Positions 19,203 through 28,990 of a DNA stretch of 64,000 nucleotides are shown here, one piece after another. Each line of letters begins with the position of its first letter. Position 1 is the stretch's first letter. The stretch spans positions 1,386,501 to 1,450,500 of the forward strand of contig JAJHZJ010000693.1 of NCBI GenBank assembly GCA_023548195.1. The letters run 5' to 3'. The notes beneath the pieces were generated by a model. It made no database searches. It saw only the letters and a list, made by a program, of their open reading frames with translations, and had not been told where the DNA came from. Origin of the DNA: Bettongia penicillata ogilbyi. Taxonomy: Eukaryota > Chordata > Mammalia > Diprotodontia > Potoroidae. Both the position numbers and the translations under genes were made by a program.

Positions 19203-19412
19203 TCTTTCCCTAGGAGGCAGCCTTAATCAGGAAGCACTAAGTTCAAATCCCAAGGGAGTTGCTTAGTAACTGTGTGACTCTAAGGAAATCATTTAACCTT
19301 TCAACCTCAGTTTCCTCCTCTACAAAATACCTACTTTAAAAGGTTGTGGTGAAGCTCAAATGTAATTGTGGACAAAAATTATATAAATATCAGATGTCAT
19401 TATTATTATTAA
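19203..19412 (+). mobile_element. MIR/THER1 SINE, nearly complete
   Basis: CACTAAGTTCAAATCCCAAG, GTGTGACTCTAAGGAAATCA, CTCAGTTTCCTCCTCTACAA, AAAGGTTGTGGTGAAGCTCA, and the ATTATTATT tail. Confidence 0.8.
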
Positions 19413-19434
19413 TGAAACCTACACATATGCATAT

Positions 19435-20180
19435 AAATGCACTATCAGTGGAGTTGCCAACTGGACCAGCTGTTCTGGAAAACAATTTGGAATTGTGCAA
19501 AGAAAGTGAGTAAAATATTCATACCTTTGACCCAGAGATCCCACCAATAGACATAAATCTCAAAGAGGTCAAAGACAGGAAGACCCCACATACTGTAAAA
19601 TATTTACAGTAGCACTGTTTGCTGTAGAACTCGAAACAAAAGAGATCCCTATCTCCTTTGGAAACAGACGAAGTGTGCTCCATTAATAGAACAGAATTAA
19701 GGTCTTAAGGCAGGATGAATAAAAAGAAGACAGTATTATGGGAAGATTTATGTAAACTGATGTTAAGCAGAACTAGGAAAACAATATGTCCAATGAGTAC
19801 AGCAATGAAAATGGAAAGGACACCAATGATCAAAAATACCTTGAAATTGAATGCTGTTTAATTCTATAATTATATGTGTAGTCATATACATACATACATA
19901 ATATATACACTCACACACACATATGCAATTATATAAAGACTAAGCCTGTGCTGGAAGGAAAAATATAAGAATACACTTCCTACCCTTCTTTTCAGGGTTG
20001 GGAGATTATATTGTACAACATTTTATATGCTACTGGTCTTTATTGATGGGTTAGCTTTACTGGACTGTTTTTATTTTGAATTCTTTGTTAAAAATAATGG
20101 CTCTTCTGGTGGGGCAGGGGAGAGATATTGGAATATGTGATGTAAATACCCCCCCTCAAAAGCTATCAATTTTTTTTTTT
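19435..20180 (+). mobile_element. L1 3' end (ORF2 end and 3' UTR), old
   Basis: GAGTTGCCAACTGGACCAGC, TCTGGAAAACAATTTGGAAT, TACCTTTGACCCAGAGATCC, AACTGATGTTAAGCAGAACT and GTGATGTAAATACC follow the marsupial L1 3' order. It contains a TA/CA microsatellite near 19865-19925 and ends in a poly-T/A boundary. No reading frame survives. Confidence 0.75.
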
Positions 20181-20700
20181 AAGAAATGAAAATAGTACAT
20201 TTAGAATGAACAAAAGGGAGAGACGAATCCTAAACTGGAAACCTATATTTCACTAATCCACAAACTCTTTAAGGTAAAAAAGATTGCAGAGACCTTGCCT
20301 TGGTTGCTACCAAGGCAAGAATCTGTCCTGTAATGACTTTATCAAGTCGGCAAGCTATATCTGCTCAAATACCTCAGTGGCCTGAAACTCCCTCCATCTC
20401 CAGGGCAGCCCAAATACAGTTGTCCCTCATTTTGAGCTAGAATCTACCTGTCAATAACTGATATCCACCCCCTCCACCTTCATTCTGCCCACTGGGATGA
20501 GTCAGAAACCTCCTTCCTCTTTTTACATGACAGTTGAAGAATTATGACCATGTTTCTTTCTCCTCACACCCATGCTTTTTCCCTTTTGCAGAATAAAGAA
20601 GCTCCGTTCTTTCATTTCTCTCAGGCTGGGTTTTAGAATTATACAGTCAATAAATAGCAGGGTGACTACATGGCTTTCTGAACTGAAAAGAGTTTTTGTA
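20181..20700. other. Unique noncoding stretch
   Basis: Nothing recognised. Confidence 0.4.
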
Positions 20701-20704
20701 ACCA

Positions 20705-20860
20705 CTTAGCATAATTTTCTCATCTTTTCCGATGAACTAAGACCTAAAGGAGTGAAAAGGAAGTGACTTACACAAGGTCACCGGATAGAAAGTAAGTAAC
20801 TAATACAGCAAGAACTGGACCCCCGGTCCAACGTTCTTTCCTTTATGCATTCTCAGGGTC
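20705..20860 (-). mobile_element. MIR3/MIR remnant
   Basis: AAGTGACTTACACAAGGTCA and AGAACTGGACCCCCGGTCCA are antisense CORE-SINE; the tail is decayed. A further head-like scrap lies at 20930-21000 (GGCTTTGAACCCAGAACC). Confidence 0.55.
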
Positions 20861-21292
20861 AGCCTCTATTCATTTGAAGTCAAGGGTGAGATTGAGAAAA
20901 TGACTCATTAAAAGCACATGCGAACACAACTAGCACGCCTCAGAGGCAGGCTTTGAACCCAGAACCTGGGACTTTAAATCCTTCGCTCATTTTTAGCCCA
21001 GTACAGCAGTTGAGTTACTGACTTTTGATGAGCAACATCTTCATGGAAACTACTCCAGTCCTGTGGTTTGTGACATCAGTCTAACCCTTGCTTGGTATTC
21101 ACAGCTTTTCTGGGTAATTGATGTTCAGGACTTTGGAATCTAGAGTTTTGAAACAGGGAGAAAACAAAATCATACAATGTACAAAATGCTCTCATTCCCC
21201 AAGCCCCTGGGCACATGCTGTTCGCGAATAACTTTTTTTTTTTTTAAACTAAGACAGGAAACACAGGAAACCAGGACCAGCTGATAAAAATT

Positions 21293-21295
<3 letters not shown>
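20861..21295. other. Mostly unique stretch
   Basis: Apart from the SINE scrap named above, and a poly-T at 21232-21245, nothing is recognised. Confidence 0.4.

Positions 21296-21347
<52 letters not shown>
21296..21347. repeat. (AC)26 microsatellite
   Basis: Perfect AC dinucleotide run of about 52 bp. Confidence 0.97.
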
Positions 21348-21349
<2 letters not shown>

Positions 21350-21825
21350 GAAACTTTGAAACTTTGACAAAAACTTTCTTGAAGACCAGGAAAGCAGTTC
21401 TGAGACCAGCGGATAATGATGTTGTGATGTCAGAGGTCTTTTGTCCAATTAACAGGAAACATTAGACGCCCTTCTTTGCATACTGGCTCTTATTGGTTAA
21501 GAGGTACGTTAGGAAGTCTAGATTTCGCCTGTCCAGCTAGCTGTTTGGGGCTACCAAAAGTTTCTGATTTCACCAGACAATCTCTAATTACATTCTCATG
21601 GGCTGGAATTAAACCCATTTTTAGGGAAACTCCCTCTTAAGGCAGCCCAGTTTCAACCAGCCTTCCTTACTAAGCCAGCCACCTTTGGAAAGTGAATAGC
21701 AGGAGTTTCTGTACAATTTCCCTGAGGGACCATGTTGTTATTTATAAATATTAAAGGTGGTCCCACTGGGGAGGCGTCCAACTTGAGCCTACACTTCAGC
21801 AATTCCAAATATCACCCACTGAAGG
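21348..21825. other. Unique block, candidate conserved noncoding element
   Basis: No transposon for nearly 480 bp. It contains TAATTA-type and CCAAT-type words. Conservation cannot be judged here. Confidence 0.3.
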
Positions 21826-22075
21826 CAATGGGGGAAACCCTAAATTCAGAGTCAAAAGAGCTGGATTCAAGTCCCTGCCCTTTTGGATTTTTTGTTTGTT
21901 TTCGTTTTTATCTCTGCCCTTTCTTAATGTCTAACCAATGCCTGGCACATAGTGGACTCTTAATGCTTTTTTTAAAGCATTGTGAACAAACCACTTAAAA
22001 TCTTTATGCCTCAGTTTCTTTATCTGTAGATTTGCAAGTGTCAGACTAGAGGATCTCTAATATTAACTGAAATTA
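21826..22075 (+). mobile_element. MIR3 SINE, split by L2 terminus
   Basis: The head lies at 21826-21888 (AGTCAAAAGAGCTGGATTCA). CORE and tail resume at about 21986 (CCACTTAAAATCTTTATGCC, CTCAGTTTCTTTATCTGTAG, AGACTAGAGGATCTCTAATA). Confidence 0.6.
21890..21985 (+). mobile_element. L2 3' terminus inside MIR3
   Basis: AATGCCTGGCACATAGTGGA and CTCTTAATGCTTTTTTT are the L2 end. Confidence 0.55.
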
Positions 22076-22084
22076 TAGAGTACA

Positions 22085-22290
22085 TCAAGGCTTACAAAAC
22101 TTTTAACTCATTATTGCCTATAGAAATAGATAGCCCAAGTATCATTGTCTCCATTACATGGGTGAAAATTGTTGCTCAGCAGAATGAAAGGAGTTGCCCA
22201 AGGTTGCCAAGCAAGTAAATACCAAAGCTGGGTTAGAACCCAGATCTCCTGACCCTTCAGTGACCTGGTTGACCCATGCCACTATCTGGC
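22085..22290 (-). mobile_element. MIR/THER1 SINE
   Basis: AAAACTTTTAACTCATTATT, GAGTTGCCCAAGGTTGCCAA and GGTTAGAACCCAGATCTCCT in antisense order. Confidence 0.65.
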
Positions 22291-22329
22291 TAAGAGCTCT
22301 TCTTAGCTCTAAATCCTATGAATTAATGA

Positions 22330-22450
22330 ATAATGAACAGTGGAAACAACACTGGACTCAGAGGACTCAACCCCCTGGGCCTCAGTTTCTTCATCTTTAA
22401 AATAAGAAGGTTGAACTCAATGGGCTCTTTCAATTCTAAATTTATCATTC
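22330..22450 (+). mobile_element. MIR3/THER2 SINE
   Basis: CTCAGTTTCTTCATCTTTAA, GAAGGTTGAACTCAATGGGC and CAATTCTAAATTTATCATTC. Confidence 0.7.
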
Positions 22451-22463
22451 TATCCATTAAAGT

Positions 22464-22663
22464 GGGCAACTAGGGGATGCAGTGAATAAAATGCTGGACC
22501 TGGAGTAAGAAAGATTCATCTTCATGAGTTCAAATCCAATCTTAGACATTTACTTTGTCCCTGGGCAAGTCACCTAACCCTGTTTGCCTCAGTTTCCTTA
22601 TCTGTAAAATGGGCTGGAGAAGGAAATGGCAAACCACTGAATATCTTTGCCAAGAAAACCCCT
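22464..22663 (+). mobile_element. Mar1 SINE, 3'-shortened
   Basis: GGGCAACTAGGGGATGCAGT, CCCTGGGCAAGTCACCTAAC and GCAAACCACTGAATATC, stopping after CCAAGAAAACCCC. Confidence 0.85.
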
Positions 22664-23160
22664 TTTCCTGCAGCAAGCTGCCTGTGCTCTGGATTTGGGC
22701 ATGATACATTCTTTCTCTTTTTTCCTGGGTAAATTCTACATCCTATTTATGTTTCAACCAGTCTTCTCGGTTCCCTCACATTGGTTCTGACCTACTGTCC
22801 CTGCTGGTGGCATAAGAGCTGGAAAATAAAATTCACTTGAGTGAGAACTTAGCCTCTGCCTATGAAATCCATGACCTTGACTTTCCATCATAAGCCACTC
22901 TGTTGCGATGGTGATTCTGACCCAGTCGTCCACACAAGGACCAGGAGCAGTGATGGGTAACTCAGAAGAGCTCAGGGTGCAGACTCTGGGATGAGAGATG
23001 TCCCTCTTTTCTCAGTCCCTCCTTTTCTCTTTTTCCCATCATGGCCCAAAGACCAGTGGGTTCAGGATTCAAGAGACTAAGTTGGCCACGTCCCTCCTCC
23101 TTCATGTCTCTGCCCCCAGGAGGCTTCATTGAAGCCTCTCATGTTGAAAGGAAGACCTAC
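22664..23160. other. Unique noncoding stretch
   Basis: Nothing recognised. Confidence 0.4.
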
Positions 23161-23162
23161 AA

Positions 23163-23346
23163 CTAGGTCCCAATTAGTGTGAATAATAAATCTCCTGAAG
23201 TGGTCAAATGTATTTGAATGCACACTGCTCTAAGTTATAGTTGTATAAAACATGGTCATTGGTTCCAGTTCAATGGAAATATGCAGTCCTTGGATCCAAA
23301 TAATGCTACTATTTCACAAGATCCCTTCTTCATTCTAATTAGGACT
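23163..23346. mobile_element. TIR element, unnamed family, copy A
   Basis: The left end CTAGGTCCCAATTAGTGTGA and the right end CATTCTAATTAGGACT are inverted repeats of each other. The body shares CTAAGTTATAGTTGTATAAA, GGTTCCAGTTCAATGGAAAT and CAAATAATGCTACTATTT with copy B at 30494-30686. No coding capacity. It looks like a nonautonomous DNA transposon. Confidence 0.65.
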
Positions 23347-23454
23347 GAGTTGTGTCACTTCATGATCCTTGGTCTGTGATTCTTTGGTGAAGTCCTCTTA
23401 AAATTCCACAAGTTCAGTTAAGTCTGGGTAGAAAGACACTTCCTTGGCCTACCG

Positions 23455-23540
23455 TACTAACAATAGCTTGTAGTTTCTGTTCAGTATTTTCAGTCACATC
23501 CCACTCATCAAGACCCCATTTGGGGTTTTCTTGGCAAACA
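23455..23540 (-). mobile_element. Mar1 SINE, 3' piece only
   Basis: TTCAGTATTTTCAGTCACAT, CCCATTTGGGGTTTTCTTGG are the antisense Mar1 end. Confidence 0.75.
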
Positions 23541-23639
23541 GTAGATACTCAAAATCAATTAAATTGGACTTCTTTTAAAATGTCCTATAATTTAGAGTGT
23601 TCACTAATCAGAACGACTTTCTCTTCAGCTGGTCCAAAT

Positions 23640-24245
23640 CCAACCATTTTTAAGGTAAAATGCTTTATTTTTTAAAATTTATATAATGACTGTTAAAAAA
23701 CACATTTTTTATATCACTTTCATTTTCAAAAATCTTTCCTCCCTTCTTCCCCTCCTTAGATGAACTAACTCTTGGAACAAAGAATTTAAAGGGAAATTTA
23801 GCAAACTAATCAACATATCTTGGGATCATACATTAAAACGTAGGTGGGATCTCAGAGGCCTTTGGGTTCAATCCTCTCATTTTACAGATGGGGAAACTGA
23901 GACCCAAAGAGGTTAAATGTCTTGCCCAACATCACAGAAGTAAGTGTCATCTACTTGAACTCTGACCCCCAGTCCATTTCTCTTCCATATGGCCCCTCAT
24001 CACCAGTCTGGCAGAAATACACTATATTCCACATCTTCTGAAAAGAGTTTTCTCCTCTCTTTTTTCACTCCAAGCTTGATCGTTAAAATTGCACAGAATT
24101 CAATTTCCAGGATTTATTTTGTCATTGTTGCTATATTTTCATTTATACTGTCATACCCATTGAATATATTGTTTGTTTACTATACTCTGCCTCATTTCAC
24201 ATCTCACATTTCCCTTTTTTCTTCATATTCATAATTTCTAATGGC
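23640..24245 (-). mobile_element. L1 3' UTR, split by MIR3
   Basis: Antisense L1 3' sequence (CAAAAATCTTTCCTCCCTTC, AAAGGGAAATTTAGCAAACT, AATCAACATATCTTGGGATC), then after the MIR3 insert CTCCAAGCTTGATCGTTAAA, TTCATTTATACTGTCATACC and CTCTGCCTCATTTCACATCT. Confidence 0.65.
23825..23985 (-). mobile_element. MIR3/THER2 SINE in L1
   Basis: GGTGGGATCTCAGAGGCCTT, CATTTTACAGATGGGGAAAC and GAGGTTAAATGTCTTGCCCA in antisense order. Confidence 0.75.
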
Positions 24246-24261
24246 ATTTGGTTTTGAACAA

Positions 24262-24830
24262 ACATCTTTCAAATCTCCTACTCTGTGCTAAGGACCTTGC
24301 TCTACACTAAGCTAGCCTCCTCAAAATGTCCCTGCCCTCAAGAAGCTTATGTTCTACTGGGGTGATAATGGATACAAATATGTATAATTCAGGGTAGAGG
24401 GTGAGGGAGTCAGAGAGATCCAGACAATGTGCTCTAGAAAAGTCTGAGGTGGGTTGGAATAGTAGTAACTGGGAAGAACCAAGGAAGGTGTCACAGAGTG
24501 GGCAGCACTATGGAGTGCTTAGATCTTGGTCAGACACCAAAGACACCAAGGTCATCCACTGCATCCCACGTGATCACCAGTCATCCCAACTTTGATCCTG
24601 CTACCAGACTTTGATGAGGCTGATGACTTCATACAACTCTGCCTCACCTCAATTCATACATGAGTCAAGACATCATCCCACAGTGACATTAACCTTCTTC
24701 AAAAATAAAGGAAAAACAATACCAGGAAGCCCAACTGAGCCTTGAAGGAAGAGAAGAGGTCTGAATGCAGAGATGCAGAGGTAGAGGATGCCAGGCATAG
24801 GAAATGGTCTCTTGGACTGTCACTCACTGT
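24262..24830 (-). mobile_element. L2 3' end, split by MAR4-like SINE
   Basis: CCTACTCTGTGCTAAGGACC, CCCTGCCCTCAAGAAGCTTA to about 24495. After the insert comes TGAGCCTTGAAGGAAGAGAA and GGATGCCAGGCATAGG, which are the next part of antisense L2. Confidence 0.65.
24496..24722 (+). mobile_element. MAR4-like SINE 3' half
   Basis: TATGGAGTGCTTAGATCTTG, CAAAGACACCAAGGTCATCC, GACTTCATACAACTCTGCCT and AAAATAAAGGAAAAACAAT. It matches the 3' half of 16590-17145. Confidence 0.7.
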
Positions 24831-24884
24831 ATGATTTCTGGTGGATAACTGAAGATTTGCTAGGAATAAGAAAGTAAGAGAAAG

Positions 24885-25110
24885 ACCTTGTGGATAGAGG
24901 GGTGACTTTGGTAGTTGGAAAAATGTAAGTTCAAGATGCATTTCTGACACACATGAACTGTGTAACTCTGGGGAAATCATTTAACTTCTCAGTGCTCCTA
25001 AGCAACTCTGTAAGACTAACTTGTGCCAAGTTTCTGGTCCACATTCGTTGGAGAGAATTTCACACTGGCATTTCCCCCCACTACCCAATACCAATTATTA
25101 CAGGTCCAAT
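24885..25110 (+). mobile_element. Marsupial SINE with CTCTGTAAGACT tail
   Basis: GAACTGTGTAACTCTGGGGA, TTCTCAGTGCTCCTAAGCAA, CTCTGTAAGACTAACTTGTG and TATTACAGGTCC. Same tail class as 11930-12255. Confidence 0.6.
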
Positions 25111-25480
25111 CAACTGACAGACTTTGTCAAATATTGATTTTTTTAAACAGCGCTGGGAAAAAATGAAACAATCCCTGACCTCGAGGAGGGTAGCATGTGC
25201 ATATATGCAAGGTCATTGTAGTGGGGAAACGCTAAAGTAGTGAGTCAGAAAATGTCTCCTAGAGGAGAGATGGCAAAATGGGTTGAGCTTTGACAGAAAC
25301 TAGGGATTTTACAGGTCTAGGATTTTAAATTCTAAATATTCTAAAGCCCTTCATCTCTTGCCCTTCTATGAAATAGAAGAAAAAAAAATTCTTATTCTTC
25401 CAAATTCTGTCAGATCTCAACCTGAGATTCTGAATTAGTCTAGGCTTGCTCCTGACTTAGAATATATACTCCATCAGGGA
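25111..25480. other. Unique noncoding stretch
   Basis: Nothing recognised. Confidence 0.4.
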
Positions 25481-25484
25481 ATGG

Positions 25485-25645
25485 GAGACATCATGGTACA
25501 GGGGGAAAAAAATTAGGGTCACAAGACTTGAGTTCAAGCCTTGGCCCTGTGTGATTTTGGACAAATTTCTTCACCTCCTTGTGCCTCAGTTTCCTCATCT
25601 GTAAAATGAGGGGATTGGTAAAACCTTCCAGCTGTGAATCTATGA
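25485..25645 (+). mobile_element. MIR3/MIR SINE
   Basis: GACTTGAGTTCAAGCCTTGG, CTCAGTTTCCTCATCTGTAA, AACCTTCCAGCTGTGAATCT. Confidence 0.8.
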
Positions 25646-25649
25646 AAAC

Positions 25650-25735
25650 TTTCATTTTTCTCTTTGTGTTGGGAGCACTTAGCCCAGGGCCTGGCACAAA
25701 GGGTGCTAACTTCTGCTTGTTGAATTAAATTAAAT
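25650..25735 (+). mobile_element. L2 3' terminus
   Basis: AGCCCAGGGCCTGGCACAAA and GCTTGTTGAATTAAATT. Confidence 0.7.
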
Positions 25736-25739
25736 TCTG

Positions 25740-26090
25740 CTTTTATTTGAATCAATTATTTTTCTCATAGACACAAGGATGCAGTCTTTTTCCTGATAGC
25801 CTCAGAAAGGGCTCCTGTGGTGGGTTTTCTCATGACCCATTCCCATTTTACTTCCACAGAATTTGCAGTCACCTTCTTCTCTGCAGCCCCCTGACTGTTT
25901 CCCTTTGGATGAAATGACCACGTGGACTTTGGGGGAAGCAGCTTCCTTGCTGAAAGCTCATTAAAGTCAGACTCTGCTCAGAATGCGTCAACAGTTGCCA
26001 GGAAGGCCCTAGCTGCCATAGTAATCTAGTCGGCTAATGTGGATTTTTTGGCTGTGAGAAGTAGGGAAATCCTCTGAGGAAGAGACAGGA
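25740..26090. other. Unique block
   Basis: No transposon recognised; no exon called. Confidence 0.35.
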
Positions 26091-26091
26091 T

Positions 26092-26505
26092 AGTATCATG
26101 GAGAGTGCAGGAACTGGGGTCAGGAAATCTTAGCAGCATTGTAGGATCTTAGATATCAGACTGGAAGAGACTACAGATGTCATATAGTTCGACTCCCTGA
26201 TATTAGAGATTGGGAAACTGAGGCACAGGGAAGTTAAGTAACTTTGAAGAGGTAGTAAGCATTGGAGGTATGCCTTTCAATTCATGACTCTGGAGACAGG
26301 GCTGCTTCTGTTATATCATCGGTGCTTCTCACCCTAGCTGAGTGACCCCGGATGAGTCACTTACCTTTTCCTGAGTCTCAGTTTCTTCATCTGTAAAATG
26401 CATGTGAATAACTGACCTACCTACCTCACAGAATCGTCATGAGGCATAATGAAGATCAAGCATCTACAATGCTTTCCAAATCTGATAAGGCTTCATAAAT
26501 ATTTG
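26092..26505 (+). mobile_element. MIR/THER1 SINE, split by MIR3
   Basis: Head at 26092-26140 (ATGGAGAGTGCAGGAACTGG). The body resumes at about 26325 (AGTGACCCCGGATGAGTCAC, CAGTTTCTTCATCTGTAAAA, CCTACCTCACAGAATCGTCA) and ends in TTCATAAATATTTGCT, where the GAA expansion starts. Confidence 0.75.
26143..26310 (-). mobile_element. MIR3/THER2 SINE inside MIR
   Basis: TAGGATCTTAGATATCAGAC, AAGAGACTACAGATGTCATA, GATTGGGAAACTGAGGCACA in antisense order. Confidence 0.75.
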
Positions 26506-26508
26506 CTA

Positions 26509-26880
26509 TGAAGGAGGAGGAGGAGGAGGAGGAAGAGGAGAAGAAGAAGAAGAAGAAGAAGAAGAAGAAGAAGAAGAAGAAGAAGAAGAAGAAGAAGAAG
26601 AAGAAGAAGAAGAAGAAGAAGAAGAAGAAGAAGAAGAAGGAGAAGAAGAAGAAGAAGAAGAAGAAGAAGAAGGAGAAGAAGAAGAAGGAGAAGAAGAAGA
26701 AGAAGAAGAAGAAGAAGAAGAAGAAGAAGAAGAAGAAGAAGAAGAAGAAGAAGAAGGAGAAGGAGAAGAAGAAGGAGAAGGAGAAGAAGAAGGAGAAGGA
26801 GAAGAAGAGGGAGAAGGAGAAGGAGAAGAAGAGGGAGAAGAAGAAGAAGAAGAAGAAGGAGAAGAAGGAGAAGGAGGAGG
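26509..26880 (+). repeat. GAA/GGA triplet expansion, 370 bp
   Basis: All-purine tract of GAA with interspersed GGA. The longest pure run is 33 AAG triplets at 26541-26639; another of about 21 lies at 26691-26755. The 3' part is richer in GGA interruptions. It begins at the 3' end of a MIR. Poly-lysine, poly-leucine and poly-serine frames here are artefacts. Confidence 0.97.
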
Positions 26881-26899
26881 TGATGACAGAGATGATGGT

Positions 26900-27000
26900 G
26901 ATGACAGCAGGGATTCTGGGAGGTAGGTGCTATTATTATCTCCATTTTGCAGATGAGGAAACTTGGGCAGAAAGAGGTTATTATTCCTGCCTCTTCCCAA
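26900..27000 (-). mobile_element. MIR/THER1 SINE, 3' half
   Basis: GGTAGGTGCTATTATTATCT, CCATTTTGCAGATGAGGAAA are antisense MIR, so the GAA tract lies between two inward-tailed MIRs. Confidence 0.75.
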
Positions 27001-27077
27001 AGAAAGGAGGAATCTCTGGTTCCAGCACCAACTTCAGGGGTCTTTCTTTTCCCATAGGCATCTGAATACATTTTTGC

Positions 27078-27178
27078 AGGATTTAAGATCATCCAGTCTA
27101 CCCTCTATATTTTTAGAGATGTAAAACTGAGGCACACAGAGGCTACTTGGTCAATGTCATACAATGAAGTATTAGCTG
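27078..27178 (-). mobile_element. MIR3 fragment
   Basis: AGATCATCCAGTCTACCCTC, GTAAAACTGAGGCACACAGA. Confidence 0.65.
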
Positions 27179-27194
27179 TTTTCATGCATTTTAT

Positions 27195-27305
27195 GACAGT
27201 ATATATGTCTCCCTATCAGCATTGTCAGCTCTTTTCAGGGCAGGTACCACAATCCTAGGTATCTTTGTATCTTCCCAACACAATAAATGAGTGGATGAAT
27301 GAATA
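27195..27305 (+). mobile_element. L2 3' terminus
   Basis: TTTCAGGGCAGGTACCACAA, GTATCTTTGTATCTTCCCAA and CAATAAATGAGTGGATGAAT. Confidence 0.65.
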
Positions 27306-27379
27306 AAAAGCTGATAAAACTGGGTATCAGGATCCTGTGGAGAATCACAATAGACAGAGGGATAGTTGTAGAGTCCAAA

Positions 27380-27545
27380 AAACTGAAGCTTTCTAGTTGT
27401 GTGACTAGTGTTGTACCAGTCGCTGAATTTCCCTGAACTTCTATTTTCCTTATAGGTAAAATGGGCATAATTTAATTTAATTATGATATTACCTATCTCA
27501 CTGGGTTGCTCACAAGGATCCAATGGGATCTCAGGTATAAAGAGC
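27380..27545 (+). mobile_element. MIR/THER1 SINE
   Basis: TTGTGTGACTAGTGTTGTAC, TTCCTTATAGGTAAAATGGG and CCTATCTCACTGGGTTGCTC. Confidence 0.65.
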
Positions 27546-27585
27546 TGGGACATTTCCATTTTCATTAATATCAAGCAGGACAATG

Positions 27586-27586
<1 letters not shown>

Positions 27587-27631
<45 letters not shown>
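27587..27631. repeat. (CA)n microsatellite
   Basis: About 22 perfect CA units. Confidence 0.97.
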
Positions 27632-27632
<1 letters not shown>

Positions 27633-27637
27633 GCCCA

Positions 27638-27795
27638 TAGCCCAGGTTTAGATTCTAACTCTGCTACTTCCCCCCTGTATAATCTGGGGCAAGCGTCCTC
27701 ACGTCTCAGCCTCAGTTTACCCATCTGTAAAATGAGGAGGTAGAATTAGATGGGCTCGGGTATTCCTTCTGTCTTTAGCTCCAGGATCCCATGAT
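27638..27795 (+). mobile_element. MIR3/THER2 SINE
   Basis: TTAGATTCTAACTCTGCTAC, CTCAGTTTACCCATCTGTAA, GGTAGAATTAGATGGGCTCG. Confidence 0.75.
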
Positions 27796-27814
27796 CCCCT
27801 AGGGTCAGAGAAAA

Positions 27815-28025
27815 TAAGCAGCAATAATAACAGGGCACATTTTTAGGGATAAGCATGAGTTCTGTGAATTCATTAATACACAGAATTCCCTCAACCAACT
27901 CAAGCCCTCACCTTCTCTCCAACTTGGAGAGAAGCCTAGAACACTGAAAGCCTAAATGACTTCTCTGTGGTCACAAAGCCTATATCTCTAAGAGGCTGGA
28001 TTGGAATTCAAGTCTTTCTGCCTTT
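27815..28025 (-). mobile_element. MIR/THER1 SINE, decayed
   Basis: AATGACTTCTCTGTGGTCAC and GATTGGAATTCAAGTCTTTC mark the antisense head. Confidence 0.5.
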
Positions 28026-28034
28026 GAAGTCATC

Positions 28035-28170
28035 AATTTGATTTAATAAACATTTATGAAGCATCTACTATGTGCCAAGGATACAAAAAGTCTCTTCCCT
28101 CAAGGAGTTTATAATCTACTGGGGGCAGGAGGGAGACAAGAAATATATACAAAATAAGATATATATGGGA
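28035..28170 (-). mobile_element. L2 3' end
   Basis: TAATAAACATTTATGAAGCA, CTACTATGTGCCAAGGATAC, CCTCAAGGAGTTTATAATCT. Confidence 0.75.
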
Positions 28171-28177
28171 AAAACTT

Positions 28178-28408
28178 GTGGTTGTCTAGTTGTATCCAAC
28201 CCTTCATAACCCTATTTGAGATTTTCTTGGCAGAGATACAGGAGTAGTTTGCTATTTCCTTCTCCAGCTCATTTTTACAGAGGAGGAAACTGAGGCAAAT
28301 AGGGTTAAATTATTTGTTCAGGGTCACCCAGCTAGTAAGTGTCTAAGGCTGGATTTGAACTCAGGAAGAGGACTGACTCCAGGCCGAACACTTTATCTAC
28401 ATCACCAT
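28178..28408 (-). mobile_element. Mar1 SINE, near full length
   Basis: GTATCCAACCCTTCATAACC, GGAGTAGTTTGCTATTTCCT, GGTCACCCAGCTAGTAAGTG, TTGAACTCAGGAAGAGGACT. Confidence 0.85.
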
Positions 28409-28444
28409 CAAGGAAATAATTAGGGAAAGCACTGGAGTTGGGGA

Positions 28445-28620
28445 AGGTTTCCTTAGGATTAGTTTTAGCACAGGGATAGGCACATAGTAGGTGCTTCATA
28501 AATATTAGTTGCCTCAACAAGCAGTGTTTGCAAAAGTACCTTCCTCACAACTCAAACACCTGGCACAGCCACCAACACATAGTGGGTGCTTACTAAATGC
28601 TAATGGACTGCTGAAAAATA
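28445..28620 (+). mobile_element. Two L2 termini in series
   Basis: AGGCACATAGTAGGTGCTTC at 28479 and, again, AACACATAGTGGGTGCTTAC at about 28574 are two copies of the same L2 end. Confidence 0.55.
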
Positions 28621-28797
28621 AATAAATCAAAATTAGATAAATAGTAACTCCCTGAGAGACAAAAGTTTTTATTTTTGCACCTGTCTGTTTTGATTTCGGT
28701 TTATTTGAAAGTATATCACTGAAAAGAGAAAAAAAAACTGAAAGAAATTTCCAGAATGTCATAAGGCATTGTGACAACTTCTGGAGGTTCTCTTAAC

Positions 28798-28990
28798 AAG
28801 TAGCACTATTGGATTCCTGACTTCAGGAAGACTTGAATTCAGGCACTTACTGGTTGTGTGACCCTGAGCAAGTCACTTCACCCTGTTTGCTTCAATTTCT
28901 TCATCTGTAAAATGAGCTGAACAAGGAAATGGCAAACCACTCCAGTATCTCTGCCAAGAAAACCCCCTCAAGAAGAGTCAACAAGCAGGC
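28798..28990 (+). mobile_element. Mar1 SINE
   Basis: CAGGAAGACTTGAATTCAGG, GTGTGACCCTGAGCAAGTCA, GCAAACCACTCCAGTATCTC, CCAAGAAAACCCCC. Confidence 0.9.

Noticed and set aside
26493..27092. Open frames of 164-199 codons on both strands
   Set aside because: Poly-lysine, poly-leucine and poly-serine translations of the GAA tract.
27191..27724. 177-codon minus frame
   Set aside because: It runs through a (CA)n repeat, a MIR and an L2 end; no domain.
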